A stretch of DNA of 64,000 nt from an uncultured Granulosicoccus sp. (GCA_947499955.1 CANMQI010000007.1:62001-126000), one strand, 5' to 3'. Positions 18,010-27,817 are shown, numbered from the stretch's first letter. Numbers and translations are program-made. Notes: generated by a model not told the origin, from the sequence alone.

Positions 18010-18657
18010 TCAATCACGGAACAGGATGTCGGCGGCTTCCACCACGATTGCGGCGACCTCCGCCAGGCGTTTGTTGGTGCTCATTGCCTGTGATCGCAGG
18101 GCCTTGTAGGCCTCATCCTCACTCATGCCTCGTTGCTTCATCAGGAGCTTCTTCGCCTTGTCCAGGGTCTTGCGCTCTTCGAGTTCGTTGCGCGTCTTTT
18201 CAAGCTCATCGGCAATGCCGCGATATTGCTGGAAACGCTGGATAGCCGCATCCAGAATGGGGCGTACGCGCTTGCGACTGAGTCCGTCCACCACATAGGC
18301 ACTGACGCCTGCGCGTGTGGCACGGGCGATGGTGGCGCCGTGATCGTCCTGAGAGAACATGACGATGGGGCGTGGCGTGATGCTCTGAACGCTTCTGAGA
18401 CTGTCCAGCGTGTCGCGACCCGGAGACTCCAGATCGACAATGACCACATCCGGATTGCACTCCTGAACACGGGTCAGTACATCATCCTGATCCGAGACAA
18501 ATCCGATGACCTCACAGCTGACCTCCGCCAGGGCGTCGGCGATGGCATTGCGGCGCTCGCTGCTGTCATCAACCAGTAACACGCGCAGCCGGCGATGATG
18601 GCTGGCGTCATCATCCTCCAGCGCGTAACTGTCTTGGATCGTGTCCTTGCGAGTCAT
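18010..18657 (-). CDS. nasT: NasT/AmiR-type response regulator with ANTAR RNA-binding domain
   Basis: A 215-residue protein with a receiver-like domain (LRVLLVDDSSERRNAIADAL from about residue 24; DVVIVDLESPGRDTLDSL) and a C-terminal ANTAR three-helix domain (TLDKAKKLLMKQRGMSEDEAYKALRSQAM). ANTAR proteins of this type bind tandem hexaloop hairpins in leader RNA and stop transcription termination. The gene is 13 bp downstream of the nrtC fusion in the same operon. Its predicted target is the hairpin pair in the nrtA leader (23654-23746). In NasS-NasT systems the nitrate sensor NasS restrains NasT; no free-standing nasS is present here. Confidence 0.92.
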   Translation of the reverse strand: MTRKDTIQDSYALEDDDASHHRRLRVLLVDDSSERRNAIADALAEVSCEVIGFVSDQDDVLTRVQECNPDVVIVDLESPGRDTLDSLRSVQSITPRPIVMFSQDDHGATIARATRAGVSAYVVDGLSRKRVRPILDAAIQRFQQYRGIADELEKTRNELEERKTLDKAKKLLMKQRGMSEDEAYKALRSQAMSTNKRLAEVAAIVVEAADILFRD

Positions 18658-18670
18658 TGTGGCAAGCGGG

Positions 18671-20923
18671 TCATGGCAGACGCTCTGTCAAGGGGGCGTT
18701 GTCACCGTGGGTACCTGTCAGGCCGGCATTGACTGTTGTGTCAACTGCAGGCATGACGCCCTGCAACCCGGTATCAGGCCAGCGCCGAATCGGAAAACCA
18801 CTGACATAACCTTCGATGTCGTCAGCGGTGAATCGACGCCCGTCGATGAAACGGTCGGCTCCCATCGCAATGATATCGTTCCCGGCTTGCAGTTCCCAGC
18901 CGGATTCATGTTCGCCCTCGTTCTTTTCATCGACCAGGGGGCAGGGGAAGCCAAGCGCATTGGCAGCTGCCCGGTATTCGTCGGGTCGGTAGACCGCGTC
19001 TGCCGCACGCTGGATATCCGCAGTACTGTCCAGCTCTCCCCAACGCAACATCTGGGAGTAGAACCAGAGTGCGTGAGAGCGCCAGGGCATGTTGGCGGCA
19101 TAGCGGTGGAATACATTGTAATCCGGTGCTGCCTGTTTCTCGCCACCTGAGCTCGTTTGCAATGTGCCTGACAAGGAGGTCTCCAACACATCCACCGGCA
19201 CGTTGACATAGCGTCCCTGGCTGAGAATTTCGCAGGCTTCGCTGCGGTTCTCGGGTGCCTCCAGCCAGGCACAGGCTTGCAGCAAGGATTTGATTACGGC
19301 GTGATGGGTGTTGGGATTGCATTGCGCCCAGTAACGCGTGACCGCGAAGACCTTCTCGGGGTGGTTGTTCCAGATATCGTGCGTTGTTGCAACGATTCTA
19401 CCCAGACCGTCGCTGACGGCCAGTGTATTCCAGGGTTCTCCCACACAGCAACCGGCAATGAGGCCGACACGCAGATAGTGGCCAACCTGCTGGGGTGGTA
19501 CGACAATCAGCCTCACATCACGATCCGGATCGATACCGGCATCTGCCATCCAGTACCGCAGCAGATAGTTGTGTGAGGATTGTGCAAATACCACGGCAAA
19601 ACTCAGTGGCGGCCGACCGGCATCACGATCCTGATCGACGACCATCTTCAGCGCGCGTGCGGCACCTGCGGCCGTGTCCAGGTCTTGCCGCCCGGTGGCC
19701 ATCATGCGGCCGTAGAGTTCGCGCGAGAGGGTGATGGCGTTGCCGTTGAGATCAAGGCTCAGCGAGGTCACCATCGCTTGCGTACGTTGGGAGTCGAAAG
19801 CCGCTTCCAGTGGTATGGCTGCCAGCATCTGCGCACCGTCAAGCATACCGGTGCTGACCTTGTCGCGAATATTCGCCCAGGAGCTTTCGCGTGAGAGTTC
19901 CACCTGTAGCCCGTATTCCCTGAAAAGGCCCTTCTCGGCAGCGATCACCAGAGGCGCACAGTCGGTCAAGGGAACAAAACCGAGAGTCAGCTGGTTCTTT
20001 TCCAGGCGGCTACCGGCGTTGGCGGTACGCGCACTACCGATGGGGACGATGTTGCTCGTGTGTGTATCTGATGTCGCGGTGTGGTCCTCGCTATTGGAAG
20101 TCCCTGCAGGTGGCAGCGATACCGTAACAGGGGAACTGGTCTCACTCTGATGCCGCTCATGCAGGAACTTCACGACCTCGGCGCGATAATGGTTGAAGGC
20201 AGGGTCTTCTGCCAGATCCAGCCGGTGACGTGGCCGTTCGAGGTTGATATCGAGAATTTCGCCAATGGTGGCCGATGGGCCATTGCTCATCATCACGATA
20301 CGGTCGGAGAGCAGGACGGCTTCGTCGACATCGTGTGTGATCATCACCACGGTATTGTTCAGGCGCGCCTGAATCTCCATCAATGAATCCTGCATATGGG
20401 TACGGGTAAGGGAATCCAGCGCACCGAAGGGTTCGTCCATCAGCAGTACCTTGGGCTCCATGGCCAATGCCCGGGCAATACCCACGCGCTGCTTCATGCC
20501 GCCGGATATCTCGTCAGGCTTGCGATCCAGTGCATGCGACATGTTCACCAGTTCCAGATTATGCCGTGTCCATTCGTCACGCTGAGCCTTGGTCTTGCTG
20601 CGTTTGAAGACCTGATCGACGGCCAGGCGCACGTTGTCGTAGGTACTCAGCCAAGGCAGCAATGAATGGTTCTGGAAGACCACGGCACGGTCCGGCCCCG
20701 GCTCATCGACTTGCGTGTTCTCCAGCAATACGCCGCCTTCAGTGGCCTTGAGCAAACCGGCCACGATATTCAGAACCGTGGACTTGCCGCAGCCCGAGTG
20801 CCCGATCAGCGAGATGAACTCACCTTGCTGCACCTTGAGGTCCACGCTCTGGAGTACGTTCAGAGGACCCTGGTCCGTCTTGAACGTCATGCCGACATGA
20901 TCGATATGGAGATAATTTTTCAT
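18671..20923 (-). CDS. nrtC: Nitrate ABC transporter ATPase fused to NasS/NrtA-like nitrate-binding domain
   Basis: A 750-residue fusion. Residues 1 to about 265 are an NrtD/SsuB-type ATPase: Walker A GHSGCGKST at 41-49, signature ISGGMKQRVGIARAL, Walker B VLLMDEPFGALD, and H-loop THDVDEA. A low-complexity Ser/Thr-rich linker follows (about 270-315). The rest is a NrtA/NasS-like periplasmic-binding fold without signal peptide: LGFVPLTDCAPLVIAAEKG, SWANIRDKV, CCVGEPWN. The layout matches cyanobacterial NrtC, whose C-terminal domain is regulatory. The SWANIRDKV segment reads to me as closer to cytoplasmic NasS than to the NrtA of this operon, which has NWKVLLDGV at the same place. A combined transporter ATPase and NasT-controlling sensor is therefore possible (inference). 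Confidence 0.92.
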   Translation of the reverse strand: MKNYLHIDHVGMTFKTDQGPLNVLQSVDLKVQQGEFISLIGHSGCGKSTVLNIVAGLLKATEGGVLLENTQVDEPGPDRAVVFQNHSLLPWLSTYDNVRLAVDQVFKRSKTKAQRDEWTRHNLELVNMSHALDRKPDEISGGMKQRVGIARALAMEPKVLLMDEPFGALDSLTRTHMQDSLMEIQARLNNTVVMITHDVDEAVLLSDRIVMMSNGPSATIGEILDINLERPRHRLDLAEDPAFNHYRAEVVKFLHERHQSETSSPVTVSLPPAGTSNSEDHTATSDTHTSNIVPIGSARTANAGSRLEKNQLTLGFVPLTDCAPLVIAAEKGLFREYGLQVELSRESSWANIRDKVSTGMLDGAQMLAAIPLEAAFDSQRTQAMVTSLSLDLNGNAITLSRELYGRMMATGRQDLDTAAGAARALKMVVDQDRDAGRPPLSFAVVFAQSSHNYLLRYWMADAGIDPDRDVRLIVVPPQQVGHYLRVGLIAGCCVGEPWNTLAVSDGLGRIVATTHDIWNNHPEKVFAVTRYWAQCNPNTHHAVIKSLLQACAWLEAPENRSEACEILSQGRYVNVPVDVLETSLSGTLQTSSGGEKQAAPDYNVFHRYAANMPWRSHALWFYSQMLRWGELDSTADIQRAADAVYRPDEYRAAANALGFPCPLVDEKNEGEHESGWELQAGNDIIAMGADRFIDGRRFTADDIEGYVSGFPIRRWPDTGLQGVMPAVDTTVNAGLTGTHGDNAPLTERLP

Positions 20924-20932
20924 GATAGATGC

Positions 20933-21964
20933 TCAGCGCAGTACTGCGTTCTTGTCCCAGGAAATGAATCGCTGCAGTTGCAGCATCGCGCGATCCAGCA
21001 GAAAACCGATGAAGCCGATCACCAGCACGGCGACCATGATGCGCGCCAGAGAATTGGAGCTGCCGTTCTGGAATTCATCCCAGACGAACTTGCCCAGACC
21101 GGGGTTCTGCGCCAGCATTTCAGCGGCTATCAGCACCATCCAGCCGATGCTGAGCGACAGGCGCATCCCCGTGAACATCATGGGCAATGCGGAAGGCAGG
21201 ATTATCTTCAGGGTCTTGTTGAACCAGTTGAGACGCAGCACACGGCTGACGTTCAACAGATCCTTGCTGACAGCGGAGACACCCACGGCGGTATTGATGA
21301 TGGTGGGCCAGAGACAGCACAGGGTGACCGTGATGGCCGAAGTCAGAAAGGATTTCGAGAACCAGGGGTCGTCGGACACGTACACAGCCGAGACGACCAT
21401 GGTGACCAGTGGCAACCAGGCAAGCGGCGAGACGGGCTTGAACAGCTGGATGATCGGGTTGAAAGCCTGGTACAGGGTCTGGCTCATGCCGATGACAATG
21501 CCCAGTGGAATGGCGATGAGCGTGGCGAAGAAGAAGCCGGTCATCACCGTGACAAGGCTGGTGAAGATCTGATCGATGATGGTCGCCGGACCGGTGTACT
21601 GCCGAGACTGCATACGTTCGATGCGATCAGCCGGTTGACCATCGGCTCGGGCTTTTGCAACGCGCTCTTCCAGGCGTTCGTGGAACTGTATTTCCTTGTC
21701 TCGTTCGGCCAGGTGCTCCTGAAACAGGGTGACTGCCTGGCGGCCGACCTGAGAGGGACCGGGCAGTTCACCCAGGGAGGTTTGTACATGACGAGCGCCG
21801 ATACTCCAGAGCATCAGAAAAACCAGCAGGGCGACTACGGGTATGAATACGCTGCGACTGGCAGAGCGCATGCTGCCGGCCAGTCGGTCACTGGCCAGGG
21901 TGTCGAGTATGTGGGTGAGTGTGGTGTTATTGAACGTCTTGTAGTTCTGTAGATAACCGGACAT
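20933..21964 (-). CDS. nrtB: Nitrate ABC transporter permease
   Basis: An inner-membrane permease of about 343 residues (start at 21964 chosen; an in-frame ATG at 21994 is also possible, since neither has a strong ribosome site). Landmarks are a first helix FIPVVALLVFLMLW, a long soluble segment of about 90 residues (QVGRQAVTLFQEHL onward), then the five-helix permease core with AWLPLVTMVVSA and the EAA-like loop (LNVSRVLRLNWFNKTLKIILP). It fits NrtB/CynT-type permeases. It lies between nrtA and nrtC. Confidence 0.9.
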   Translation of the reverse strand: MSGYLQNYKTFNNTTLTHILDTLASDRLAGSMRSASRSVFIPVVALLVFLMLWSIGARHVQTSLGELPGPSQVGRQAVTLFQEHLAERDKEIQFHERLEERVAKARADGQPADRIERMQSRQYTGPATIIDQIFTSLVTVMTGFFFATLIAIPLGIVIGMSQTLYQAFNPIIQLFKPVSPLAWLPLVTMVVSAVYVSDDPWFSKSFLTSAITVTLCCLWPTIINTAVGVSAVSKDLLNVSRVLRLNWFNKTLKIILPSALPMMFTGMRLSLSIGWMVLIAAEMLAQNPGLGKFVWDEFQNGSSNSLARIMVAVLVIGFIGFLLDRAMLQLQRFISWDKNAVLR

Positions 21965-22147
21965 TGATCGTTTCTCGCATCGTTCATCGGACATCGTCCG
22001 GGAAATCGGGATCTGTACCCCTACCCGGCGTATCAGTGTCCGGGCAGGGATCATGGTTGTGCTAATGCGGAGCAGGGACGAGACAGTGTTTTAATTCCCT
22101 GTACCGGTGGTACGGTTCGGATCAGTTGGCAGGTCTCGAGCACATGC

Positions 22148-23575
22148 TCAGAGCATGTCGTCCTTCAGACCGATCGGAAACGATGACAGGTAGCTGTTGG
22201 GCTGTGTTCCATCGAAAGTGATGCCGTCGATGAATTCCGTCTGTGGTGGGCGATAACCGGTTTCGCCAGCGAAGTTGGGGAATTCGTCAGCCGTCATGTA
22301 GCCTTCGTCGATCAGTTCCTGAGCTGCCGTGGTGTAGATGTCCGGACGGTAGACCGACTTTGCGATCTCGTCATACCAGCTGTCGTCCTTGGGCTCTGAA
22401 ATCTGGCCCCAGCGACGCATCTGGGTCAGGTACCAGACCGCATCCGAGTAGTAGGGGTAGGTTGCGTTGTAGCGAAAGAACACGTTGAAGTCGGGAATCT
22501 CGCGCTTGTCGCCTTTTTCGAATTCGAAGGTACCGGTCATCGAGTTGGCGATGACATCGTAGTCCGCACCCACATAGTTCGGTTGAGACAGGATTTTCAC
22601 CGCTTCCGGGCGGTTGGCATTGTCGTTTTCGTCCAGCCACTTGGCAGCACGCAGCATGGCCTTGACGATACGGATCGTGGTGTTGGGATTCTCTTCGGTG
22701 AAGGCCTGCGTCATGCCGAAGACTTTCTCCGGATTGTCCTTCCAGATCTGGTAGTCGGTAATGACCGGTACCCCGATGTTCTTGAACACGGCTTGCTGGT
22801 TCCACGGTTCACCCACACAGTAGCCGTGGATGGTGCCGGCCTCGAGCGTGGCCGGCATCTGGGGAGGTGGTGTCACGGAGAGCAGCGCATCGGCATCAAT
22901 GGTGCCGTCGATGTCACCCTTGTGAGGTGCATAGTAGCCGGGGTGAATGCCACCGGCAGCCAACCAGTAGCGTAGCTCGTAGTTGTGAGTCGATACCGGG
23001 AAGACCATACCCATCTTGAATGGCTTGCCGTCGGCCTTGAATTCATCGACAACCGGCTTCAGGTAATCCGCCTTGATGGGATGCTGAGGACGACCGTCTG
23101 CCATCTTGGGGATGTTCGGTTTCATCATCTCCCAGACCTCGTTGGAAACAGTGATGCCGTTGCCATTCAGATCCATGGAGAAGGGCGTGACGATATGCGC
23201 TTCGGTGCCATAGCCAATCGTGGCTGCCAGCGGCTGGCCGGCGAGCATGTGCGCACCATCGAGCTGGCCGTCAATCACACCGTCGAGCAGCACCTTCCAG
23301 TTCGCCTGGGCCTCGAGCGTCACATACAGGCCTTCGTCTTCGAAATAGCCTTTTTCATAAGCGATGGCCAGTGGGGCCATGTCGGTCAACTTGATGAAAC
23401 CGAATTTCAGCTCTTCCTTTTCAGGATATCCGACTTCGGCAACAGCGTTGGATATGCCGGTACTCAGCATCGCCGCCAGCCCGAGGCTCAGCAGAGTGCG
23501 CTTCGACGCAGAAGCCTGAGTGTGAGTGCAGCTGCCGGATCGGCAAACCACATTGAACGTCATTGCTCTCATCAT
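22148..23575 (-). CDS. nrtA: Nitrate/nitrite-binding periplasmic protein
   Basis: A 475-residue binding protein. The N-terminus is long, with the hydrophobic signal core [19 protein letters not shown] around residues 28-46; the ATG at 23564 (Met5) is also possible. The mature protein shows the NrtA markers [48 protein letters not shown] and [11 protein letters not shown]. It captures nitrate in the periplasm for the NrtB/NrtC importer. Expression is predicted to depend on sigma-54 (NtrC) and on NasT antitermination, from the elements in the 195-nt leader. Confidence 0.93.
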   Translation of the reverse strand: MMRAMTFNVVCRSGSCTHTQASASKRTLLSLGLAAMLSTGISNAVAEVGYPEKEELKFGFIKLTDMAPLAIAYEKGYFEDEGLYVTLEAQANWKVLLDGVIDGQLDGAHMLAGQPLAATIGYGTEAHIVTPFSMDLNGNGITVSNEVWEMMKPNIPKMADGRPQHPIKADYLKPVVDEFKADGKPFKMGMVFPVSTHNYELRYWLAAGGIHPGYYAPHKGDIDGTIDADALLSVTPPPQMPATLEAGTIHGYCVGEPWNQQAVFKNIGVPVITDYQIWKDNPEKVFGMTQAFTEENPNTTIRIVKAMLRAAKWLDENDNANRPEAVKILSQPNYVGADYDVIANSMTGTFEFEKGDKREIPDFNVFFRYNATYPYYSDAVWYLTQMRRWGQISEPKDDSWYDEIAKSVYRPDIYTTAAQELIDEGYMTADEFPNFAGETGYRPPQTEFIDGITFDGTQPNSYLSSFPIGLKDDML

Positions 23576-23608
23576 GTGTGTCCTTTAACGATTACGAAAC
23601 TGTTGCCC

Positions 23609-23661
23609 AAAAAAAAGGCGTCACGTCCCCGGCCGCACGAAAGCGGTGGTGACGAGACGCC
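23609..23661 (-). terminator. Intrinsic terminator in nrtA leader (attenuator)
   Basis: On the minus strand GGCGTC (23661-23656) pairs with GACGCC (23622-23617), supported by further pairing CGTC/GACG and an inner CCGC/GCGG helix, followed by eight T (23616-23609). It lies about 34 nt before the nrtA ATG, so it would stop transcription before the operon unless prevented. Confidence 0.85.
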
Positions 23662-23669
23662 GTTGTCTC
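23654..23669 (-). promoter_or_regulatory. ANTAR target hairpin P2 (hexaloop AACGGC)
   Basis: Minus-strand RNA GAGAC-AACGGC-GTCTC: a 5-bp stem with a six-base loop having A at position 1 and G at position 4, the ANTAR recognition rule. Its 3' half and loop overlap the 5' strand of the terminator stem (23656-23661), so the two structures exclude each other. Confidence 0.8.
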
Positions 23670-23726
23670 CGGTGGTTGCCCCTGTGGGGCTACCGTTATT
23701 CCTGTCGTGTGACAGGTGATGAACCG

Positions 23727-23746
23727 GTAACCCGCCGTTGGGTTAC
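23727..23746 (-). promoter_or_regulatory. ANTAR target hairpin P1 (hexaloop AACGGC)
   Basis: Minus-strand RNA GTAACCC-AACGGC-GGGTTAC: a perfect 7-bp stem with exactly the same hexaloop as P2. It lies about 24 nt after the predicted transcription start and 57 nt upstream of P2. Paired hexaloop hairpins are the binding unit of ANTAR proteins such as NasT. Confidence 0.82.
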
Positions 23747-23781
23747 TGGCAGAGCTTCACCTGCGCATGCCATACCAGATC

Positions 23782-23796
23782 GCAATCCATGTGCCA
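23782..23796 (-). promoter_or_regulatory. Sigma-54 promoter for the nrt operon
   Basis: Minus strand TGGCAC-N5-TTGC has the invariant GG and GC exactly 10 nt apart, as in -24/-12 promoters. The predicted start is near 23770, giving a leader of about 195 nt that contains both ANTAR hairpins and the terminator. Confidence 0.75.
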
Positions 23797-24262
23797 GTCT
23801 GTTGGATGAGCGCATTGCCAGATCCGAAGGAGGCTCTTAGTTGCTGAAATAAAACAACATATTGCGATATTGTCTTTCAGGAAACGCGCTTTCCCGTCGT
23901 CACTGCACTACAGCTTATGGACCGATTTCGAGGCTGATCGCACAGCCGAGGTGCAGCTCATGCACCATGAATGCGCCCGAACGGGGTCAGGGTTGTCATT
24001 ATACAACGCAGGGATGCAGGCATTGCAGCTGGAATGCAGTCGCGTCAATACGGCGAAGAAATGACTCCCTCACAATCCACAAATACTGTGCATAAGCGTG
24101 CGGATGGTTCTGACTCGTTTCCCGGTGCGGGCGGACTATCAATGAAAGACGAATTCTGAATTGCCGATAGGGCTGTTTTGCGCTGGCCGCTGCTGCACTA
24201 GATTGTATTCATTCGAACAGGAGTGAGATTTTCTGGCTCCACCAGACACGAGAGTACACCTG
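23797..24262. other. Intergenic region upstream of nrt operon and CmcJ-like gene
   Basis: No convincing gene. It should hold the enhancer sites for the sigma-54 promoter. An inverted repeat GGTGCA-N5-TGCACC lies at 23950-23966, about 150 bp upstream of the promoter, but its half-sites point the opposite way to the NtrC consensus, so it is only a weak candidate. Confidence 0.4.
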
Positions 24263-25045
24263 ATGAGAGAGAGCGCAACAGTCAACTACCACGTCCGTCT
24301 CGACACACCGCAGGCATTTCAGTTTGATGCCGATGGCGAGTACGGAAAACTTGTAACTCCTGAATTGTTGCCAACCCGGGTCCGAGTGCGGGATGTGCGT
24401 GAAGTGTCTGCCGGCATGGACTACAACAAGGACGGTATTCGGTTTGACCGGCACGTTTCTGCCATCACGGACTTTGAAGGCAGTACTGGCTGGCAAGCGG
24501 TGTATGAGAACGAACTGCGTGCTCTTCTGATCGAGCGTATCGGCGCCGAAGAGGTCATTGTCTTTGATCACACGATCCGTGTTGACGATCCGCAGGCCGA
24601 ACGCAAACCTGCTCGCAATGTGCACAACGATTACAGTGCACAAGGGGCGCAGCAAAGGTTGATCGATATCCTCGGAGACGAACGGGCCACCGAATGGCGA
24701 GAAGGTCACTATGGTTTCGTCAACGTATGGCGACCCGTACAGCAGACCATCAAGACATCACCGCTGGGCTTCATTCGCCCCTCATCAATGGCACCAGAGG
24801 ACTGGATGAACATCGAGCTGATCTACCCGGACCGTGTCGGGCAGATTCTGGGTGTCGCCGCAAACGACAGCCATGACTGGTTCTACCTGTCGCAGATGAC
24901 ACCGGATGAGGTTGCGATCTTCAACATCTACGACAACCAGGGAAAACCGTGTCTTGGCCACAGTGCATTGGATATGGACAGCCCGGTGGGTGAGGCGACG
25001 ATTCGCAAGAGCATTGAAAGTCGCACGCTGGTGCGTTATCGATGA
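24263..25045 (+). CDS. CmcJ/NvfI-family oxygenase-like protein
   Basis: A 260-residue soluble protein with the family signature: RNVHNDYS (an HxD-like pair near residues 119-121), FVNVWRP, DSHDWFYLSQMTPDEVAIFNIYD and GHSALDMDSP, which supplies a later His. The family includes non-haem Fe(II)/2-oxoglutarate-type oxygenases of secondary metabolism (CmcJ of cephamycin, NvfI) and many uncharacterised bacterial members. It stands alone, divergent from the nitrate operon, so its substrate is unknown. Confidence 0.82.
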   Translation: MRESATVNYHVRLDTPQAFQFDADGEYGKLVTPELLPTRVRVRDVREVSAGMDYNKDGIRFDRHVSAITDFEGSTGWQAVYENELRALLIERIGAEEVIVFDHTIRVDDPQAERKPARNVHNDYSAQGAQQRLIDILGDERATEWREGHYGFVNVWRPVQQTIKTSPLGFIRPSSMAPEDWMNIELIYPDRVGQILGVAANDSHDWFYLSQMTPDEVAIFNIYDNQGKPCLGHSALDMDSPVGEATIRKSIESRTLVRYR

Positions 25046-25215
25046 GCTTCCGTGGTTCCGTACCTCACCCTGATCCAATGGCAGCTCGTCTGATTCTCTG
25101 AACAGCGTTGTCAGATCAACCCAACCGCTGCGACGCAGATCCTTGCCCGTCCTGCCGACATCGCGCGATTGAACGAGCACTGGATGTGCTCGTGCTTTCG
25201 TGCGTTGGCGTTGCT

Positions 25216-26244
25216 TCAGGCCCGGGCGGGCTCGAACAAGCCTGAGGTACGATTCACGATCGCCACCAGGGAGAGCATGACCGGTACTTCCACCAGTACG
25301 CCGACGACCGTTGCCAGCGCCGCGCCGGAGTTCAATCCGAACAGGGAAATGGCCACCGCCACTGCCAGTTCGAAGAAGTTCGAGGTGCCGATCATGCTGG
25401 CCGGACCGGCTACATCATGTGGCAGTTTTATTGCTCTGGCCGCCGCATAGGTAATGGCAAAGATGCCATAGGCCTGCAGAATCAGCGGAATGGCGATCAG
25501 AACGATCGTGACAGGCTGGTTGACTATCTTGTCCGCCTGGAAACCGAACAACAGTACAACCGTTGCCAGTAGTCCGACAACCGACCATGGCTTCAAGCGG
25601 GCCACGAAGTTGCCCAGCGCATCGCGGTCGTTGCGAGATTCCAGGTGACGACGAGTCAGCACGCCGGCGATCAGCGGCAGCAAGACGTAGAGGACAACGG
25701 AGAGTATCAACGTCTCCCATGGAACGACGATATCACTCACGCCCAGCAGTAGTGCTGCCAATGGAGCAAAGGCAAATACCATGATGACATCGTTGACCGA
25801 CACCTGAACGAGGGTGTAGTTCGGGTCTCCCTTGACCAGTTGACTCCACACGAAGACCATCGCCGTGCAGGGGGCGACGCCGAGAAGGATCATGCCGGCA
25901 ATGTACTCGCTGGCCGATTCGGCATCCACCCAGCCTGCAAAGATGACCTTGAAGAACAGCCAGCCCAGAAGTGCCATGGAGAATGGTTTGATCAGCCAGT
26001 TCACCACGAGGGTCAATGCGAGCCCCTTGGGTTTCTTGCCGACATCCTTGATGGCGGAGAAATCTATCTGCACCATCATTGGATAGATCATCACCCAGAT
26101 GAATACGGCAATGACCAGATTGACGTGCGCGTATTCAATGCCCGCTATTACCTGAAACACGCCTGGGACGAGTTGGCCAAGCGCAATACCTGCAACGATG
26201 CACAGGCCAACCCATACCGAGAGATACCGTTCGAAAATGCCCAT
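25216..26244 (-). CDS. acr3: Acr3-type arsenite efflux permease
   Basis: A 342-residue membrane protein with about ten helices. [15 protein letters not shown], around residue 125, contains the conserved Acr3 cysteine required for arsenite transport; [18 protein letters not shown] is the conserved region of the ninth helix. It extrudes As(III) across the inner membrane using the proton gradient. It lies downstream of arsR, arsC and arsH on the same strand and is probably the last gene of that operon. Confidence 0.95.
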   Translation of the reverse strand: MGIFERYLSVWVGLCIVAGIALGQLVPGVFQVIAGIEYAHVNLVIAVFIWVMIYPMMVQIDFSAIKDVGKKPKGLALTLVVNWLIKPFSMALLGWLFFKVIFAGWVDAESASEYIAGMILLGVAPCTAMVFVWSQLVKGDPNYTLVQVSVNDVIMVFAFAPLAALLLGVSDIVVPWETLILSVVLYVLLPLIAGVLTRRHLESRNDRDALGNFVARLKPWSVVGLLATVVLLFGFQADKIVNQPVTIVLIAIPLILQAYGIFAITYAAARAIKLPHDVAGPASMIGTSNFFELAVAVAISLFGLNSGAALATVVGVLVEVPVMLSLVAIVNRTSGLFEPARA

Positions 26245-26264
26245 TGAGATCTGTTTTCCTGTAC

Positions 26265-26993
26265 CTAGATGTTTTTCTGATTGACTCGCGCCGATAAGCT
26301 GGCGTGATTTTCCTTGCGCTCTGAATAACGATCCACCAGATGTTCCTTGATGTCTCTTGTCAACAAGGTGAAGCGGACAAGCTCTTCCATGACGTCCACC
26401 ATGCGGTCGTAGAATGGGGACGGCAACATGCGTCCTGCCTCGTCGAACTCATTGAATGCCTTGGGGACTGACGACTGATTGGGAATCGTGAGCATCCGCA
26501 TCCAGCGACCCAGTATCCTCAGTTGATTGACCGTGTTGAAGCTCTGGCTGCCGCCACAGACCTGCATGACAGACAAGGTCTTGCCCTGAGTCGGACGCAC
26601 ACCACCCAGTGACAACGGTATCCAGTCGATCTGATTCTTCATTACTGCAGACATGGCACCATGGCGTTCCGGAGAGCACCAGACCATGCCTTCGCTCCAC
26701 GTCACCAGGTCGCGAAGCTCGGCCACCTTGGGGTGGGATGCCTCTTCACTGTCGGGCAGCGGCAGATCACGAGGATCGAATGTGCGTGTCTCGGCCCCCA
26801 GTCGTTGCAATACACGAGCAGCTTCCTGGGTCATCAGGTGAGAGTAACTTCTCTCGCGCAATGATCCGTACAGCAGCAGCAGTCTGGGCGGGTGGGTGCT
26901 TTGCCCTCCGGAGAACAATGTGTCGCGATCGATGCTGTTGAAATGATCGTCGTTGATCTGGGGCGTGTCAGACAAGTCGGTCTCCTGTTTCAT
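26265..26993 (-). CDS. arsH: ArsH NADPH-dependent FMN reductase
   Basis: A 242-residue flavoprotein. The FMN-binding loop is [10 protein letters not shown], near residue 44; later motifs are [30 protein letters not shown] and [16 protein letters not shown], all typical of ArsH. ArsH oxidises trivalent organoarsenicals and acts as an FMN/quinone reductase. It overlaps arsC by 26 bp and precedes acr3, so it belongs to the operon arsR-arsC-arsH-acr3. Confidence 0.95.
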   Translation of the reverse strand: MKQETDLSDTPQINDDHFNSIDRDTLFSGGQSTHPPRLLLLYGSLRERSYSHLMTQEAARVLQRLGAETRTFDPRDLPLPDSEEASHPKVAELRDLVTWSEGMVWCSPERHGAMSAVMKNQIDWIPLSLGGVRPTQGKTLSVMQVCGGSQSFNTVNQLRILGRWMRMLTIPNQSSVPKAFNEFDEAGRMLPSPFYDRMVDVMEELVRFTLLTRDIKEHLVDRYSERKENHASLSARVNQKNI

Positions 26994-27390
26994 TGATGAT
27001 CATCTGGCCGTCTTCCTTGTACAGTGGGCCAGCAGGTAGCGTCTCCAGCAGATCCAGGACCTGTTCGGACGGGCGACAGAGCCTGACGCCGCGCGGTGTA
27101 CAGACAATGGGGCGGTTCACCAGAATCGGCTGCTGCAGCATGGCCTCCAGGATCTGCTCTTCGCTGACGGCGGGGTCGAGCAGGCCCAATTCCTCAGCAG
27201 GAGATCGGCTTATGCGCAGAGCCGGGCGTGGCGTCAGACCCGCTGCCGCAAAGAGGCCCTGCAATTGCTGACGTGTCCAGCCGGTTTGCAGGTAGTCGAT
27301 GATGGTAGGTTCGATGCCAGAGGCACGGATGATCGCCAGAGTGTTGCGCGATGTTCCGCAGTCGGGGTTGTGGTGGATGACGATACTCAT
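26968..27390 (-). CDS. arsC: Arsenate reductase, glutaredoxin-coupled type
   Basis: A 140-residue ArsC of the E. coli R773 type. The catalytic cysteine is in [13 protein letters not shown], residue 11. The oxyanion-binding arginines are in [20 protein letters not shown] and [11 protein letters not shown]. It reduces As(V) to As(III) with glutathione and glutaredoxin, feeding Acr3. A second, unrelated arsenate reductase domain is encoded in the fusion at 28046. Confidence 0.95.
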   Translation of the reverse strand: MSIVIHHNPDCGTSRNTLAIIRASGIEPTIIDYLQTGWTRQQLQGLFAAAGLTPRPALRISRSPAEELGLLDPAVSEEQILEAMLQQPILVNRPIVCTPRGVRLCRPSEQVLDLLETLPAGPLYKEDGQMIINETGDRLV

Positions 27391-27484
27391 GAAGGGTAGT
27401 CTGCAGCGTGCGGCAAGGACGAGAATGAGCGAACGCGCAATGGTTGCATTGGGGCGTTATCAGAATATGAAAGCGCGTCGGGTC

Positions 27485-27817
27485 TCAGCAGTGGCAGGCG
27501 ATTTCATCGATGATTGGCTGACAGCGCTCCGGGTGACCACCGCAGCAATCCTCCATCAGGAAAGCCAGAAAGCCACGTACGCCGTTCATGTCGGCAAAAT
27601 ATCGGATGGATCGCCCTTCGCGTTGCTTGTGAATCAGACCGCTTTGAGACAGGATCGAAAGGTTGGTGGACATCGTGTTCTGGCGCACATCCAGTGCGTC
27701 TGAAATCTCACCGGCCAGCATGCCATCCGTTCCTGCCCGTATCAGCAGTCGAAAGACATCCAGGCGTGTTTCCTGTGCCAGTGCGGCCAGCGCTTCAAGC
27801 GTACTTGTCTTATCCAT
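27485..27817 (-). CDS. arsR: ArsR-family As(III)-responsive repressor
   Basis: A 110-residue winged-helix repressor. The start at 27817 is the natural N-terminus (MDKTSTLEALAAL) and lies inside the operator. The HTH is GEISDALDVRQNTMSTNLSIL. The C-terminus has DCCGGHPERC, the vicinal-cysteine As(III) site found in the Acidithiobacillus-type ArsR, not the helix-3 CxC site of plasmid R773. As(III) binding would release DNA and switch on arsC-arsH-acr3. Confidence 0.93.
   Translation of the reverse strand: MDKTSTLEALAALAQETRLDVFRLLIRAGTDGMLAGEISDALDVRQNTMSTNLSILSQSGLIHKQREGRSIRYFADMNGVRGFLAFLMEDCCGGHPERCQPIIDEIACHC

Noticed and set aside
20666-21952. A 428-codon plus-strand frame opposite nrtB
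   Set aside because: Low-complexity His/Gln/Asp/Gly-rich composition typical of an antisense shadow; nrtB is convincing.
23704-23719. CCTGTC-ACAC-GACAGG hairpin as the second ANTAR hairpin
   Set aside because: Its natural loop is four bases and does not follow the A1/G4 hexaloop rule; the hairpin at 23654-23669 does.
23950-23966. GGTGCA-N5-TGCACC as an NtrC enhancer site
   Set aside because: The NtrC consensus is TGCACC-N5-GGTGCA; this repeat is turned inside out, so it was only mentioned as weak.
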